Assembly: GCA_026182355.1 (NCBI GenBank)
Contig: JAPFBL010000105.1
Span: forward strand, 1,355,001-1,419,000
DNA length: 64,000 bases
Direction of reading: 5' to 3'
DNA from: Hermatobates lingyangjiaoensis
Lineage: Eukaryota; Arthropoda; Insecta; Hemiptera; Hermatobatidae
In this document: positions 23,713 to 31,875 of the stretch, piece by piece
Position numbering within the stretch: position 1 is the stretch's first letter
Layout of the letters: the number at the start of each line of letters is the position of its first letter
The notes under the pieces: generated by a model
The model's database searches: none
Told to the model about the DNA's origin: nothing
What the model saw: the letters and a program-made list of their open reading frames with translations, nothing else
Made by a program: the position numbers and the translations under genes

Positions 23713-24384
23713 TTTTTCCTATCAAGTAGTAAATTTTTCATTTATTTCAGCAATAAATCATACTTAGTATTGTATCCTTGTAACATTCTACAATTTTAAA
23801 AATTAAAAAAAATCACAGTCTTGATTGGTTACTATAAGGAAGTTATTATTCCATGTCACAATCAATAAAAGAAAATCTATTTTGTGTGTGCTCGAGCCTA
23901 CATTTGCGAAGGAACTATCGAGATTGCTATTTCCTGAACAATACATTCCTCAGAACATATCGCTGATGCAAGCAGGGCACAGGTAGGCTGAAGGAGGGGT
24001 AGTGTTGAATGTGTGGTATTGTGTCATCTTATGAAAAAACAGATGATGAGCTACTAACATGAAATATTTTTGTTATAATTAGAAGCCCAAACTGGCTTTC
24101 CATAGGATATATTTGCAATATAGGGTATTTGCAAATATCAGTAATAATATATAAGTTGACTGTTTTGTCTGTGCTTAAAGTACTGATATACGTGTTTTAA
24201 TAATTGTGCATTTTACAGTATTTGCCCTAAATTTCAAGTGAATTAAAATTCGTCACAATTAAAGAAAAAAATAAATTAATTTATGTTTATATGTAAGCAT
24301 TTAAATAGAATAATTTTTCGAGTTTCTATTAATTAAGTTATAGCATTTAATTTTAGGCAATGGAATTAAGTACAAACAAACAAA
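23713..24384. other. Intergenic spacer
   Basis: AT-rich sequence between two family H copies. Nothing recognised. Confidence 0.5.
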
Positions 24385-26107
24385 TCTGGTGTGGCCTGAA
24401 CTCAACTTTACTGTATGTAATCATAATATCAAACTCGTTAACTATCAACTGATGTTTTGTTTACATTTGGCAGTAAACTTTGGTAATAACTTTTATTAGT
24501 TATAAGGATCGTGATATCAATGATGAATATGACATCTTGTTAAATTTATTAAACTGAGGGTTTGAAGCTCATCGGACTCGTACGCTCCGCAGCCATAACT
24601 GTCATACTGTCTATCCCATTATTGTAACTAAATTCAACTTTTAAGTTGATTAATTAAATTTATAAATTTGGATAGAGAAGTTACCCTACATTTTTTGGTC
24701 AAATTTCTACATATTTGACAGAAATCTTTGTACATTCCGAGATGATTACAGATATAATGTAATCTAGGGTTTCTACTCTTCTAAAACACTGTTTCCATTC
24801 CTGGTAAAATTCTAATTGATTTTCTGAATATATTTTTAAATGTCCATTTGAAATTTGAAAATGTAAGTACAATTGGAATGCTTTTTAAAGTAAAATGAAT
24901 CCAACTGTTCATGACATCTTTTAACTGTTTTCTTCTTGATTTATTTGTCTCCGAAGGGCACTGTATCTAACCAACATATATCAAACTATTTATTTCATTC
25001 TATTATCTTTTATATATTTTATCTCCCATAGAAGTATTCACAATTTGTAATATAAAGAAAAAATTAATCAACTTTGATATAAATGTCTAAGTGGGAGATG
25101 TTTATTAGTCATTAGTTCTGGAGGTAATACACATAGTGATTGATCCACTTATCCGTATGCATCTTGGTTTTGTATATCATATATCTTATGCATATATATG
25201 CATAATATATAATTATATATATATTTATATATATTATATATATATATATTATATATTATATATATAATATTATGATATATAATATCATTGATATTACCAC
25301 AGCAGTGTAAACAGTTTTGTAAAGCCGATGTGAAGATTTCGTGTTACTAAATAATCTGTTACAGTAGAACATGGCGTTTGTTCCTACAGTCAGTGGATCA
25401 CATTCATGACCATTTGTAACTTTACATAGTCAGTAGATCTGTTACCTTTGATGTTTACCTGACCACCTTCTACATTGAAGATTTATGTCAAGGCTTTCCC
25501 TTTAAGACTTCAAAATATTCCTATTGTGAATGAAATCTATCAGAAACGTGTAAGGAAAAATATCAGTGTCATTGCATCACCGAAGAATCAGCTTAATATA
25601 GAGCTTTCACATTGAACGATAAGTCAACATTTTTACATTTTATAGAAAAAAAAAATATTTCAAGTTGTTGTAAAAATTCACAAAATTTTTTCTATTTTGC
25701 TTTTATAGCTTCAAAGATAATGCCAAAACTTTCAAGACTCTAGAGTTAGTACTTTAGGAGAAAAAATGTTGTCTAACACACATTTTGATTAAAAAATTGG
25801 CTCTTGCGTGATGCATAATTGCTCCCAAACTATATACTATAAGGACCATTTTTGTGTAAAATATTAATTTGAAGTATCAAAGATTATGGACTTTAGCGTT
25901 TTGGATAAACCTACCCACCCACCCACACACACACACTTGTAATATCGAAATATTATAAGTAATATTTCATATTACAAGTAATATTTCATATTACAAGTAA
26001 TATATCGAAAACGTGATAGAACGACTTTGGGGACCTCAAAACATCCAATTCTGTGAAAGACTCAATATCGATTTTTTCGTGATAACTATACTTTACTTAT
26101 AGTAAAG
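24385..26107 (+). mobile_element. Family H repeat, copy 4
   Basis: Starts TCTGGTGTGGCCTGAACTC and ends with the intact hairpin ACTTTAC-TTATA-GTAAAGT at 26107. The core is diverged relative to copies 1 and 2. Its left third (about 24540-24700) is shared with the degenerate copy near 50.6 kb. It contains a (TA)n block (about 25186-25275) and a short tandem duplication of TATTTCATATTACAAGTAA (about 25950-26005) next to the CACACA tract. Confidence 0.65.
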
Positions 26108-26206
26108 TAAAAACAGTGCATCAGATCTCAAAAATTAATATAAAGTGCTTGGTTGCATAACTGACAGAGTTTCGAAATGCAGATAAATGGCAAACTATTT
26201 TAAATA

Positions 26207-27176
26207 CGAGGGCGGTTTGATAAGTCCGTAACTTTTTGAATAAACCAAAATTTTTTCGGCAAAGAAACATTTTATTTTTCTACATAGTCACCATATAGCT
26301 CGATACATTTAGTCCAGCGTTTTTCTAATTTTTTTATTCCCTCAAAAAATACGTTTTCTCAAAGCTCTCAAAATACGCGTTTGTTTCGGTAATGACTGGT
26401 TCATTCGACTCAAATCTCTTACCACCCAGCCATTTCTTTAGGTTTGGAAACAGAAAATAGTCGCAGGGGGCTAAATCAGGAGAATATGCTGAATGGGGTA
26501 GCAGTTCGTATCCCAATTTGTTGATTTTGGCCATCGTGACTAGACAAGTGTGCACACGTGCATTGTCTTGATGGAACAGCACTTTCTTCTTTGACAAATG
26601 CGGCCGTTTTTGCTTCAAATCAACGTCGAATCTGTTCAAAAGCTTTGAATAATATTCGCCGGTGATCGTTTTACCTTTCTCGAGGTAACCGATATACCCT
26701 TTCAGTTGAGATGCCTACAGCACGAGCCAACTCTCGCACTTTCATTCTCCGATCATCCAATATCATTTCATGGATTTTATCGATGATTTCCGGCGTGATC
26801 ACTTCTTTTGGTCGACCTGAACGTTCGGCGTCACTAGTGCTGGTACGACCACAACGGAACTCTGTAAACCACTTCTTAACCATTGAAATTGATGGTGCCG
26901 AGTCCCCAAATTATGAAGTATTTCCTTAGTTTCAGTGATGGAATTTTTACGTAGAAAGTAATGCTTAATCAGCACACGAAATTCACTTTTTTCCATTTTC
27001 GTAAAAATACACGAGGTCGTCTACTTTGAATGACTATCAAACACCGACTGCACGTGGTAGCTGGCTCATAATTAGATGGTTGTCCACTGATAAATTACAG
27101 ATGACGGCAGCACTGTTGAATTTGAAGTAACTGCGCGGGAAATTCAAAAAGTCACTGACTTATCAATCCGCCCTCG
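26207..27176 (-). mobile_element. mariner (DD34D) element, internally deleted
   Basis: Tc1/mariner cut-and-paste transposon bounded by TIRs CGAGGGCGGTTTGATAAGTC (left) and the complement of ATCAATCCGCCCTCG (right), flanked by TA at 26205-26206 and 27177-27178. The transposase is on the minus strand. It starts MEKSEFRVLIKHYFLRK (from 26996), followed by a frameshift. Then comes the HTH region MVKKWFTEFRCGRTSTSD...GRPKEVITPEIIDKIHEM (26883 down to 26671). Then comes GYIGYLEKGKTITGEYYSKL and the second and third catalytic blocks, LFHQDNARVHT and YSPDLAPCDYFLFPNLKKWL (about 26640-26335). The segment with the first catalytic Asp is missing between GISTERV and GYIGYLEKG. This explains the 970 bp length against about 1.28 kb for a full mariner. 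It is non-autonomous but has well-preserved ends. Confidence 0.93.
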
Positions 27177-27316
27177 TATTTATGAGGGTTACGAGTATAA
27201 GATGCGGTGCATGGAAGCGTGTAGGTCTCACTACAGATTTTCTCATTATTATTGCTATTTGGTGATTATAATTTCTTGTAATTTGTAATTGCACATAGAA
27301 TATATGATATATATTA

Positions 27317-27996
27317 CAGGTCGAACCTTCGTAATCCGGCAACACAAGTAATCTGGCAACATTTTTGTTTGTAATGTAACTTGGAGTTTCAGCATCCGAA
27401 TGTACCTGTGATGGGTTCCCAAACCGTGACAGTGGCGTAAGTGTATCCTACATATATTTTATTGTTTAATTTTATACTTACTGTAGTTAATTTCTTTACT
27501 TTTAATTTCTTAATTTAATCATTTTCTTAATCTGAATTTTACTGCATATGTTCTGCACTCTTAAATTTGTTTTCTTCGTTTTATTTTACATTTTGCTTAC
27601 TTAGAGGTTAACATCATGGTTGCACAGGCATAGTACTTAACTATTTCTTATCCTATATAATTCTGTAGCACTTACTGGTCATGATGTATTCTATATTATT
27701 TTCATAACAGTTTTTATAGTTGTAAAAATAAATGCATAAGTATTTTTCATAAGTATTCTTTAACGTGTATAACTTTTTTAAGTTTTCTTTCAAAGTGTTT
27801 TCTATATACTTGTGTATGTATATTTTCATGTTATACAACTATAATACTTCAAAACAATGTTTGAGCTACACTTGTACCGTATAATGCAGGGTAAGTACAT
27901 ACATACAGAGTTTTGGGGACCGCCTACGGTTCGGAATGTTCCATGGTCCGGCAAGTCTAAGATCCGGTGGTTCCCGGATTAGGGAGGTTCAACCTG
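27317..27996. mobile_element. pogo/Tigger-type MITE
   Basis: The left end CAGGTCGAACCTTCGTAATC and the right end, read in reverse complement as CAGGTTGAACCTCCCTAATC, form a TIR of about 24 bp of the Tigger/pogo type (CAGGTYGAACCTYCSTAATCCGG). A TA precedes the left end, and the right flank is CA (a mutated TA). Second internal repeats near the ends (CAAGTAATCTGGCAAC; CCGGCAAGTCTAAGATCCGG) are also typical. It is about 680 bp with no transposase. Confidence 0.85.
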
Positions 27997-28662
27997 CACT
28001 TGATTTTATAAATTAAGCTCTATTAAGCGTGCTAATAATTTTTGCATATTCAGGGAAAAGCTCGTTGGAGGACTAAGCTTCTTTTGATTTTTCCGAGCAT
28101 AAGTAATTGCAGTCTGTTTTTTTGTTCAATTAATTTTAACATATCATAAATTACATTACCACCTCAAATTAGGGAAGAACACAAATGCTATATAATTAAA
28201 AATTACGGAGCTTTGACAATGGACTAAATGACGGTCAATTGAGAAGCTCGATGGCGATTCCAAAACCAGTTTTGGATGGAGCTTTTCGACATCAAAGCAT
28301 TCCAATTCACAGAAACCTAAAGCGGCATTATTCATAAGTGTAGCCTTGACTTCTTCCAGATATACAGAGCTGTCTAACCTACCAATCTGTCATCCTTTAC
28401 AAGTTATTTTAGTTAATAAGTCGATCTTTCCCATTAATCTACATCCAAAGTACCTTTTCCTTGTTATATATTTCATCACAAAATTTAAATTATTAGAGTT
28501 AAGAAAAAGAACTACAACAAAACTTAGATTACCAAAGAAGAAAAATGATTTTTAATAAAAAGTTCAAGTATTTTATATATCAAACTTTTTATTTTATTTG
28601 GTTCTTATAGCTAATACTATTTAATAAAATTTATACGGATATTTCTATTTGTTATAGGTTAT
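27997..28662. other. Intergenic spacer
   Basis: AT-rich. Nothing recognised. Confidence 0.5.
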
Positions 28663-28769
28663 AGATACAACATATCATATAAACACGTGATATCTTGTAC
28701 CACGTGATATCACATAAACACGTGAAATAACAATCAATAATCAAACCAGAGTATGAAATGAGAAAAAAA

Positions 28770-28812
28770 GACTAAGATCTTTCAACCATAACAAAGGGTC
28801 TTTGTCAGAGTT
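28770..28812 (-). ncRNA. Hammerhead-like fold, PLE family A (decayed)
   Basis: Minus strand: AACT-CTGACAA-...-GGTTGAAAG-ATCTT-AGTC. The box reads CUGACAA where CUGACGA is expected, so G8 is lost, and stem I is weakened. Probably inactive. Confidence 0.5.
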
Positions 28813-28944
28813 AAAAACCCAACTGAAACATTAAAATTGTATTGTGAATTTGAAACATTAAATACAGAAACATCCGGTGACTAGAATTTTTGCATCAGAC
28901 CAGAATCTAGATGTTTCTGCATCTAGTGTTTCAGTTAGGTTTTT

Positions 28945-28987
28945 AACTCTGACGAAGATCGCTTGATACGGTTGAAAGATCTTAGTC
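28945..28987 (+). ncRNA. Hammerhead-like fold, PLE family A
   Basis: Stem I AACU/AGUC (one mismatch) flanks box CUGACGA. Stem II is a GAUC/GGUU remnant, then GAAA, a tiny stem III AG-AU-CU, and U at the expected cleavage position. The core boxes are intact. Confidence 0.55.
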
Positions 28988-29024
28988 TTTTTATCCCCAT
29001 TTCATTATGTGGTTTGATCATTTC

Positions 29025-29480
29025 TATAGGTTATGTAGAGTGACAATGACAAAAAATCAATTATACATTTTTGATATTTACATATTTTATTGTATAATTT
29101 CTTTTTTAAGTTTCAACATGTTCAGTTTTAACGTATGCATAATTTTTATTTGTCTGTCTTTATGGAAGTAAAAAAATGAATAACTACTAATAAACAAAAC
29201 ACAATGTTATTTAACTTTCAAAGGACGAACATCTTTCTGATCAAGACTTATGTAGATATCAAAGTGAGCCTTTGTGGTGTTTCCCGGAGTTTATCTTTCC
29301 CTTTATGTTCATATATCAACGTCTAAACGTTAGTAAGGTCTTTTAACCAAAACAACTAATCCTTGGTTGTCAGAAACACAATAAAGCTGAGTAACTGTGG
29401 TTTAGACGTTGATTTTTATTTCACGTTTTTACTGTGAAATCTTGTTACACACACACGCACACGCATATATATATATACTT
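29025..29480. other. Spacer with a PLE-like inverted pair
   Basis: CAACGTCTAAAC near 29319 and GTTTAGACGTTG near 29402 form an inverted pair. The right side runs into TTTTTATTTCACG...GTGAAATCTT, like the family A tail, and then a CACACACGCACACG tract. It is probably another decayed PLE-end pair. Limits are uncertain. Confidence 0.35.
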
Positions 29481-29600
29481 TAACACATAGGAAAGAACAC
29501 AGAAAGTCACTACAGAACTCACTTCGATATTTCGACATCCGTCGTTATCAGGAAAAAGTGCGAGGTATTCGCGTTGAAGCAAACTACAACTGATATATAT
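29481..29600 (-). mobile_element. PLE family B tail, minus orientation
   Basis: Matches the tails at 34928-35047 and 35055-35170 in reverse complement (GTTTGCTTC...CTGATAACGACGG...GAAGTGAGTTCTGTAGTG...TGTGTTAAAG). It is flanked on both sides by (TA)n. A 24-bp plus-strand scrap (AGCAGTTTGCTTCTC, about 29653-29670) sits inside the next (TA)n block. Confidence 0.7.
29520..29560 (-). ncRNA. Hammerhead-like fold, PLE family B (core mutation)
   Basis: Minus strand: stem I CAC(UUU)UUC/GAAGUG, box CUGAUAA, one extra C, stem II GAC-GGAU-GUC, GAAA, then A-UA-U and C before GAAGUG. The triplet before the predicted cleavage site is AUC. G8 is A, which should disable it. Confidence 0.55.
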
Positions 29601-29612
29601 ATATACTGTATA

Positions 29613-29653
<41 letters not shown>

Positions 29654-29665
29654 TAGCAGTTTGCT

Positions 29666-29713
<48 letters not shown>
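29583..29713. repeat. (TA)n microsatellite split by a PLE scrap
   Basis: Two long (TA)n tracts interrupted by TGAGTAGCAGTTTGCTTCTC, the inner part of the family B tail. Confidence 0.9.
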
Positions 29714-29715
<2 letters not shown>

Positions 29716-29749
29716 TAAAACTTTAAATTACTCTTTAAATATATAGATA

Positions 29750-30075
29750 GATAGATATTAAATTAACCTAAATTATTGACATGTTTGGGTGTCTTTAACC
29801 ATCTTCAGAATGTTCTGATATTGTTATCTACCAAACAGGTATGTAAACATAATAGAAAGGAAAAATTACACTAAAGTTAATTTGGTTACAGTATGGTTTC
29901 AAAAATTACAAAAGTTATTGTGAAAAATTAAAAAACAAATTATGATATGTGGGTTGTTCTTCCTAGAAGTTGTAGTTGCCGTGTGTTCCCTGTATGCTGT
30001 TGGTTTAATTGTGGTTTAGATATATACTGTATCTATACAGTATATAGATTACTAGTAATCTATAGATACAGAGTA
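29750..30075 (-). mobile_element. PLE tail relic, family F
   Basis: Contains on the minus strand ATT-CTGAAGA-TGGTTAAAGACACC-CAAACATGTC-AAT, a PLE-type hammerhead-like tail. No coding segment seen. Boundaries are approximate. Confidence 0.45.
29775..29811 (-). ncRNA. Hammerhead-like relic, PLE family F
   Basis: Stem I AUU/AAU, box CUGAAGA, extra U, stem II GGU/ACC, CAAA in place of GAAA, stem III A-CAUG-U, then C. The changed G12 suggests a dead copy. Confidence 0.4.
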
Positions 30076-30109
30076 AAGGGACGGACACTCTTACAGTCTC
30101 TAATTTTCG

Positions 30110-30253
30110 GTTGAACCGTCACAGGAGAGTTCCAGCGGACTCTAACGAAGCCCGCTGTTACGGTTGCAAGATCTTAGTCTTGTTTTCCCATTTCTTATTG
30201 TGGTTTGATCATTAATTGTTATTTCACGTGTTTATGTGAAATCTTTTTATATA

Positions 30254-30256
<3 letters not shown>
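30110..30256 (+). mobile_element. PLE family A solo tail
   Basis: Single plus-oriented tail ending ...TGTGGTTTGATCATTAATTG...CACGTGTTTATGTGAAATCTTTTTATA, as in the palindromic copies, then (TA)n. The ribozyme core is decayed (30138-30179: GACT-CTAACGA...GGTTGCAAG...AGTC). Confidence 0.65.

Positions 30257-30296
<40 letters not shown>
30248..30296. repeat. (TA)n microsatellite
   Basis: An uninterrupted AT dinucleotide tract directly abutting the large PLE palindrome. Confidence 0.9.
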
Positions 30297-30300
<4 letters not shown>

Positions 30301-30331
30301 GGTAACTCACCACAAATTAGAGAAGATAGTC

Positions 30332-30367
30332 GCTCTAAGGCCTTTCGTTTTCACGTCGTCAGAGAGC
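30332..30367 (-). ncRNA. Hammerhead-like fold, PLE family E, left arm
   Basis: Mirror image of the fold at 31744-31779: stem I GCUCU/AGAGC, box CUGACGA, stem II GU-GAAA-AC, GAAA, stem III AG-GC-CU. All core boxes are intact. Confidence 0.6.
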
Positions 30368-30391
30368 AAGTGAATACAAGTTGTAAACAGG

Positions 30392-30997
30392 TTATGAATT
30401 TTGATTTAAAGAAGGAGTAAGATTGGCATCATTGACAGTATTTTTCCCTATAACTGTTGAAATAGTCTTGATTTGTTTGATAATTCCTTCAATTAGAAAT
30501 TCATCTAATTTAAAAAGGCCTGGACTAGTGTTGACCAAGTTCTTAGAAAAGTCTTTTATGAGGGCGCTTTCAACAATGTTTCTTCTTCTTTCACATGACA
30601 TAAAAACCAACTCCTTTGCTTCTTTCCAGTTAATTATGTGATTTTTGTCTCTAATGTGTAGGAACAAGGCACTTTTATCATCTTGTCTTCTAACTGAATA
30701 CTGATGTTGCTTAATCCTTGTATCCATTCCTTTTCCCGTCTGTCCAATATAAGCCAACTCGCAATCCTTGCAAGGAATTCTGTATACACAACAGTTTTTT
30801 CGGCTTCTTTTAGAGTTATGGACAAGTCTATTTGACAAATTACCACCACTACTAAATGTAACTGAGATATCTAGCTTCTTCAACAAATATGGAATGTCTT
30901 TTAAACATGGGCTGTAGGGAACCACCAGCAAATTCCTTCTTGAAAAACGTTCCTCACTTACAGATGACATCAAAGATTGTTTGGCTTTTTTCATCAC
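30392..30997 (-). CDS. PLE GIY-YIG endonuclease domain, intact frame (left arm)
   Basis: Open frame of 201 codons for the C-terminal part of a Penelope-like retroelement protein (reverse transcriptase followed by a GIY-YIG nuclease that nicks target DNA). It shows NCCVYRIPC, then CELAYIGQTGKG: the (V)Y...YIG pair of the fold, with flanking cysteines as in PLE nucleases. After these come RIKQHQYSVRR, HIRDKNHIINW and an E at VESALIKDF. The reverse transcriptase is absent because this copy is 5'-truncated just before VMKKAKQS, so the start Met is only the first Met of a fragment. It is 98-99% like the plus copy at 31115, but without that copy's frameshift. A free-standing product is unlikely. 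Confidence 0.85.
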   Translation of the reverse strand: MMKKAKQSLMSSVSEERFSRRNLLVVPYSPCLKDIPYLLKKLDISVTFSSGGNLSNRLVHNSKRSRKNCCVYRIPCKDCELAYIGQTGKGMDTRIKQHQYSVRRQDDKSALFLHIRDKNHIINWKEAKELVFMSCERRRNIVESALIKDFSKNLVNTSPGLFKLDEFLIEGIIKQIKTISTVIGKNTVNDANLTPSLNQNS

Positions 30998-31011
30998 GTT
31001 ATCAATTAATT

Positions 31012-31720
31012 TTTGCTTTCAAAATTTGCAGTGAACCATTTTTAGAAGAAGAAATTAAATATATTTACAAAGTTTCAACCTCTCTAATGTATCCAAAAAA
31101 AATTAATTGATAACGTGATGAAAAAATCCAAACAATCTTTGATGTCATCTGTAAGTGAGGAACGTTTTTCAAGAAGGAATTTGCTGGTGGTTCCCTACAG
31201 CCCATGTTTAAAAGACATTCCATATTTGTTGAAGAAGCTAGATATCTCAGTTACATTTAGTAGTGGTGGTAATTTGTCAAATAGACTTGTCCATAACTCT
31301 AAAAGAAGCCGAAAAAACTGTTGTGTATACAGAATTCCTTGCAAGGATTGCGAGTTGGCTTATATTGGACAGACGGGAAAAGGAATGGATACAAGGATTA
31401 AGCAACATCAGTATTCAGTTAGAAGACAAGATGATAAAAGTGCCTTGTTCCTACACATTAGAGACAAAAATCACATAATTAACTGGAAAGAAGCAAAGGA
31501 GTTGGTTTTTATGTCATGTGAAAGAAGAAGAAACATTGTTGAAAGCGCCTCATAAAAGACTTTTCTAAGAACTTGGTCAACACTAGTCCAGGCCTTTTTA
31601 AATTAGATGAATTTCTAATTGAAGGAATTATCAAACAAATCAAGACTATTTCAACAGTTATAGGGAAAAATACTGTCAATGATGCCAATCTTACTCCTTC
31701 TTTAAATCAAAATTCATAAC
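31012..31720 (+). pseudogene. PLE RT tail plus GIY-YIG domain (right arm), frameshifted
   Basis: Begins with the end of the PLE reverse-transcriptase region: FAFKICSEPFLEEEIKYIYK, then VSTSLMYPKK (31012-31100). A one-base slip in an A-run near 31095 precedes VMKKSKQSLMSS and the GIY-YIG domain (CCVYRIPC...CELAYIGQTGKG, 31316-31385). A single-base loss in GTTGAAAGCGCCTCATAA near 31545 (the left arm has CCCTC) creates a stop, after which the frame would continue LIKDFSKNLVNTSPGLFKLD. It is a 5'-truncated dead copy. Confidence 0.85.
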
Positions 31721-31743
31721 CTGTTTACAACTTGTATTCACTT

Positions 31744-31779
31744 GCTCTCTGACGACGTGAAAACGAAAGGCCTTAGAGC
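31744..31779 (+). ncRNA. Hammerhead-like fold, PLE family E, right arm
   Basis: Stem I GCUCU (31744-31748) / AGAGC (31775-31779) is flush with box CUGACGA (31749-31755). Next come an unpaired C, stem II GU-GAAA-AC, GAAA (31765-31768), a two-pair stem III AG-GC-CU, and U at the predicted cleavage position 31774. All conserved boxes are intact. Stem II is very short. Confidence 0.62.
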
Positions 31780-31843
31780 GACTATCTTCTCTAATTTGTG
31801 GTGAGTTACCTGAATATTTATATCACGTGTTATTGTGACAATT

Positions 31844-31844
<1 letters not shown>

Positions 31845-31875
<31 letters not shown>
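31845..31875. repeat. (TA)n microsatellite
   Basis: AT dinucleotide tract downstream of the palindrome. Confidence 0.9.

Larger units (their letters stand above)
28663..29024. mobile_element. PLE family A head-to-head insertion 1
   Basis: Minus-oriented arm (about 28710-28830) and plus-oriented arm (about 28920-29024) of the same PLE tail, joined 5' to 5' with about 90 bp of extra sequence between. Tails point outward. TATAGGTTAT at 28653-28662 and 29025-29034 looks like the target-site duplication. Each arm carries a hammerhead-like fold. There is no coding sequence. Confidence 0.7.
30296..31817. repeat. Near-perfect 0.72-kb PLE palindrome (family E)
   Basis: Left arm 30296-31016 (minus-oriented PLE) and right arm 31098-31817 (plus-oriented) are inverse complements differing at only a few positions, with an 81-nt spacer. 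The outer boundaries are TATTCAGGTAACTCACC and its complement. The right copy starts further 5' in the element, so the spacer is its extra reverse-transcriptase-tail sequence. Tails and ribozyme folds point outward. Confidence 0.93.

Noticed and set aside
30205..30420. Open frame with a YIYIYIYI run
   Set aside because: Microsatellite translation joined to the outer end of the PLE palindrome.
31263..31478. Second open frame inside the PLE arms (also its mirror at 30634-30849)
   Set aside because: Out-of-frame shadow of the GIY-YIG domain. It appears twice only because the arms are inverted copies.
30296..31817. CRISPR-like or inverted-repeat bacterial element
   Set aside because: No direct repeat-spacer array exists anywhere in the window. 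The palindrome is two PLE copies.
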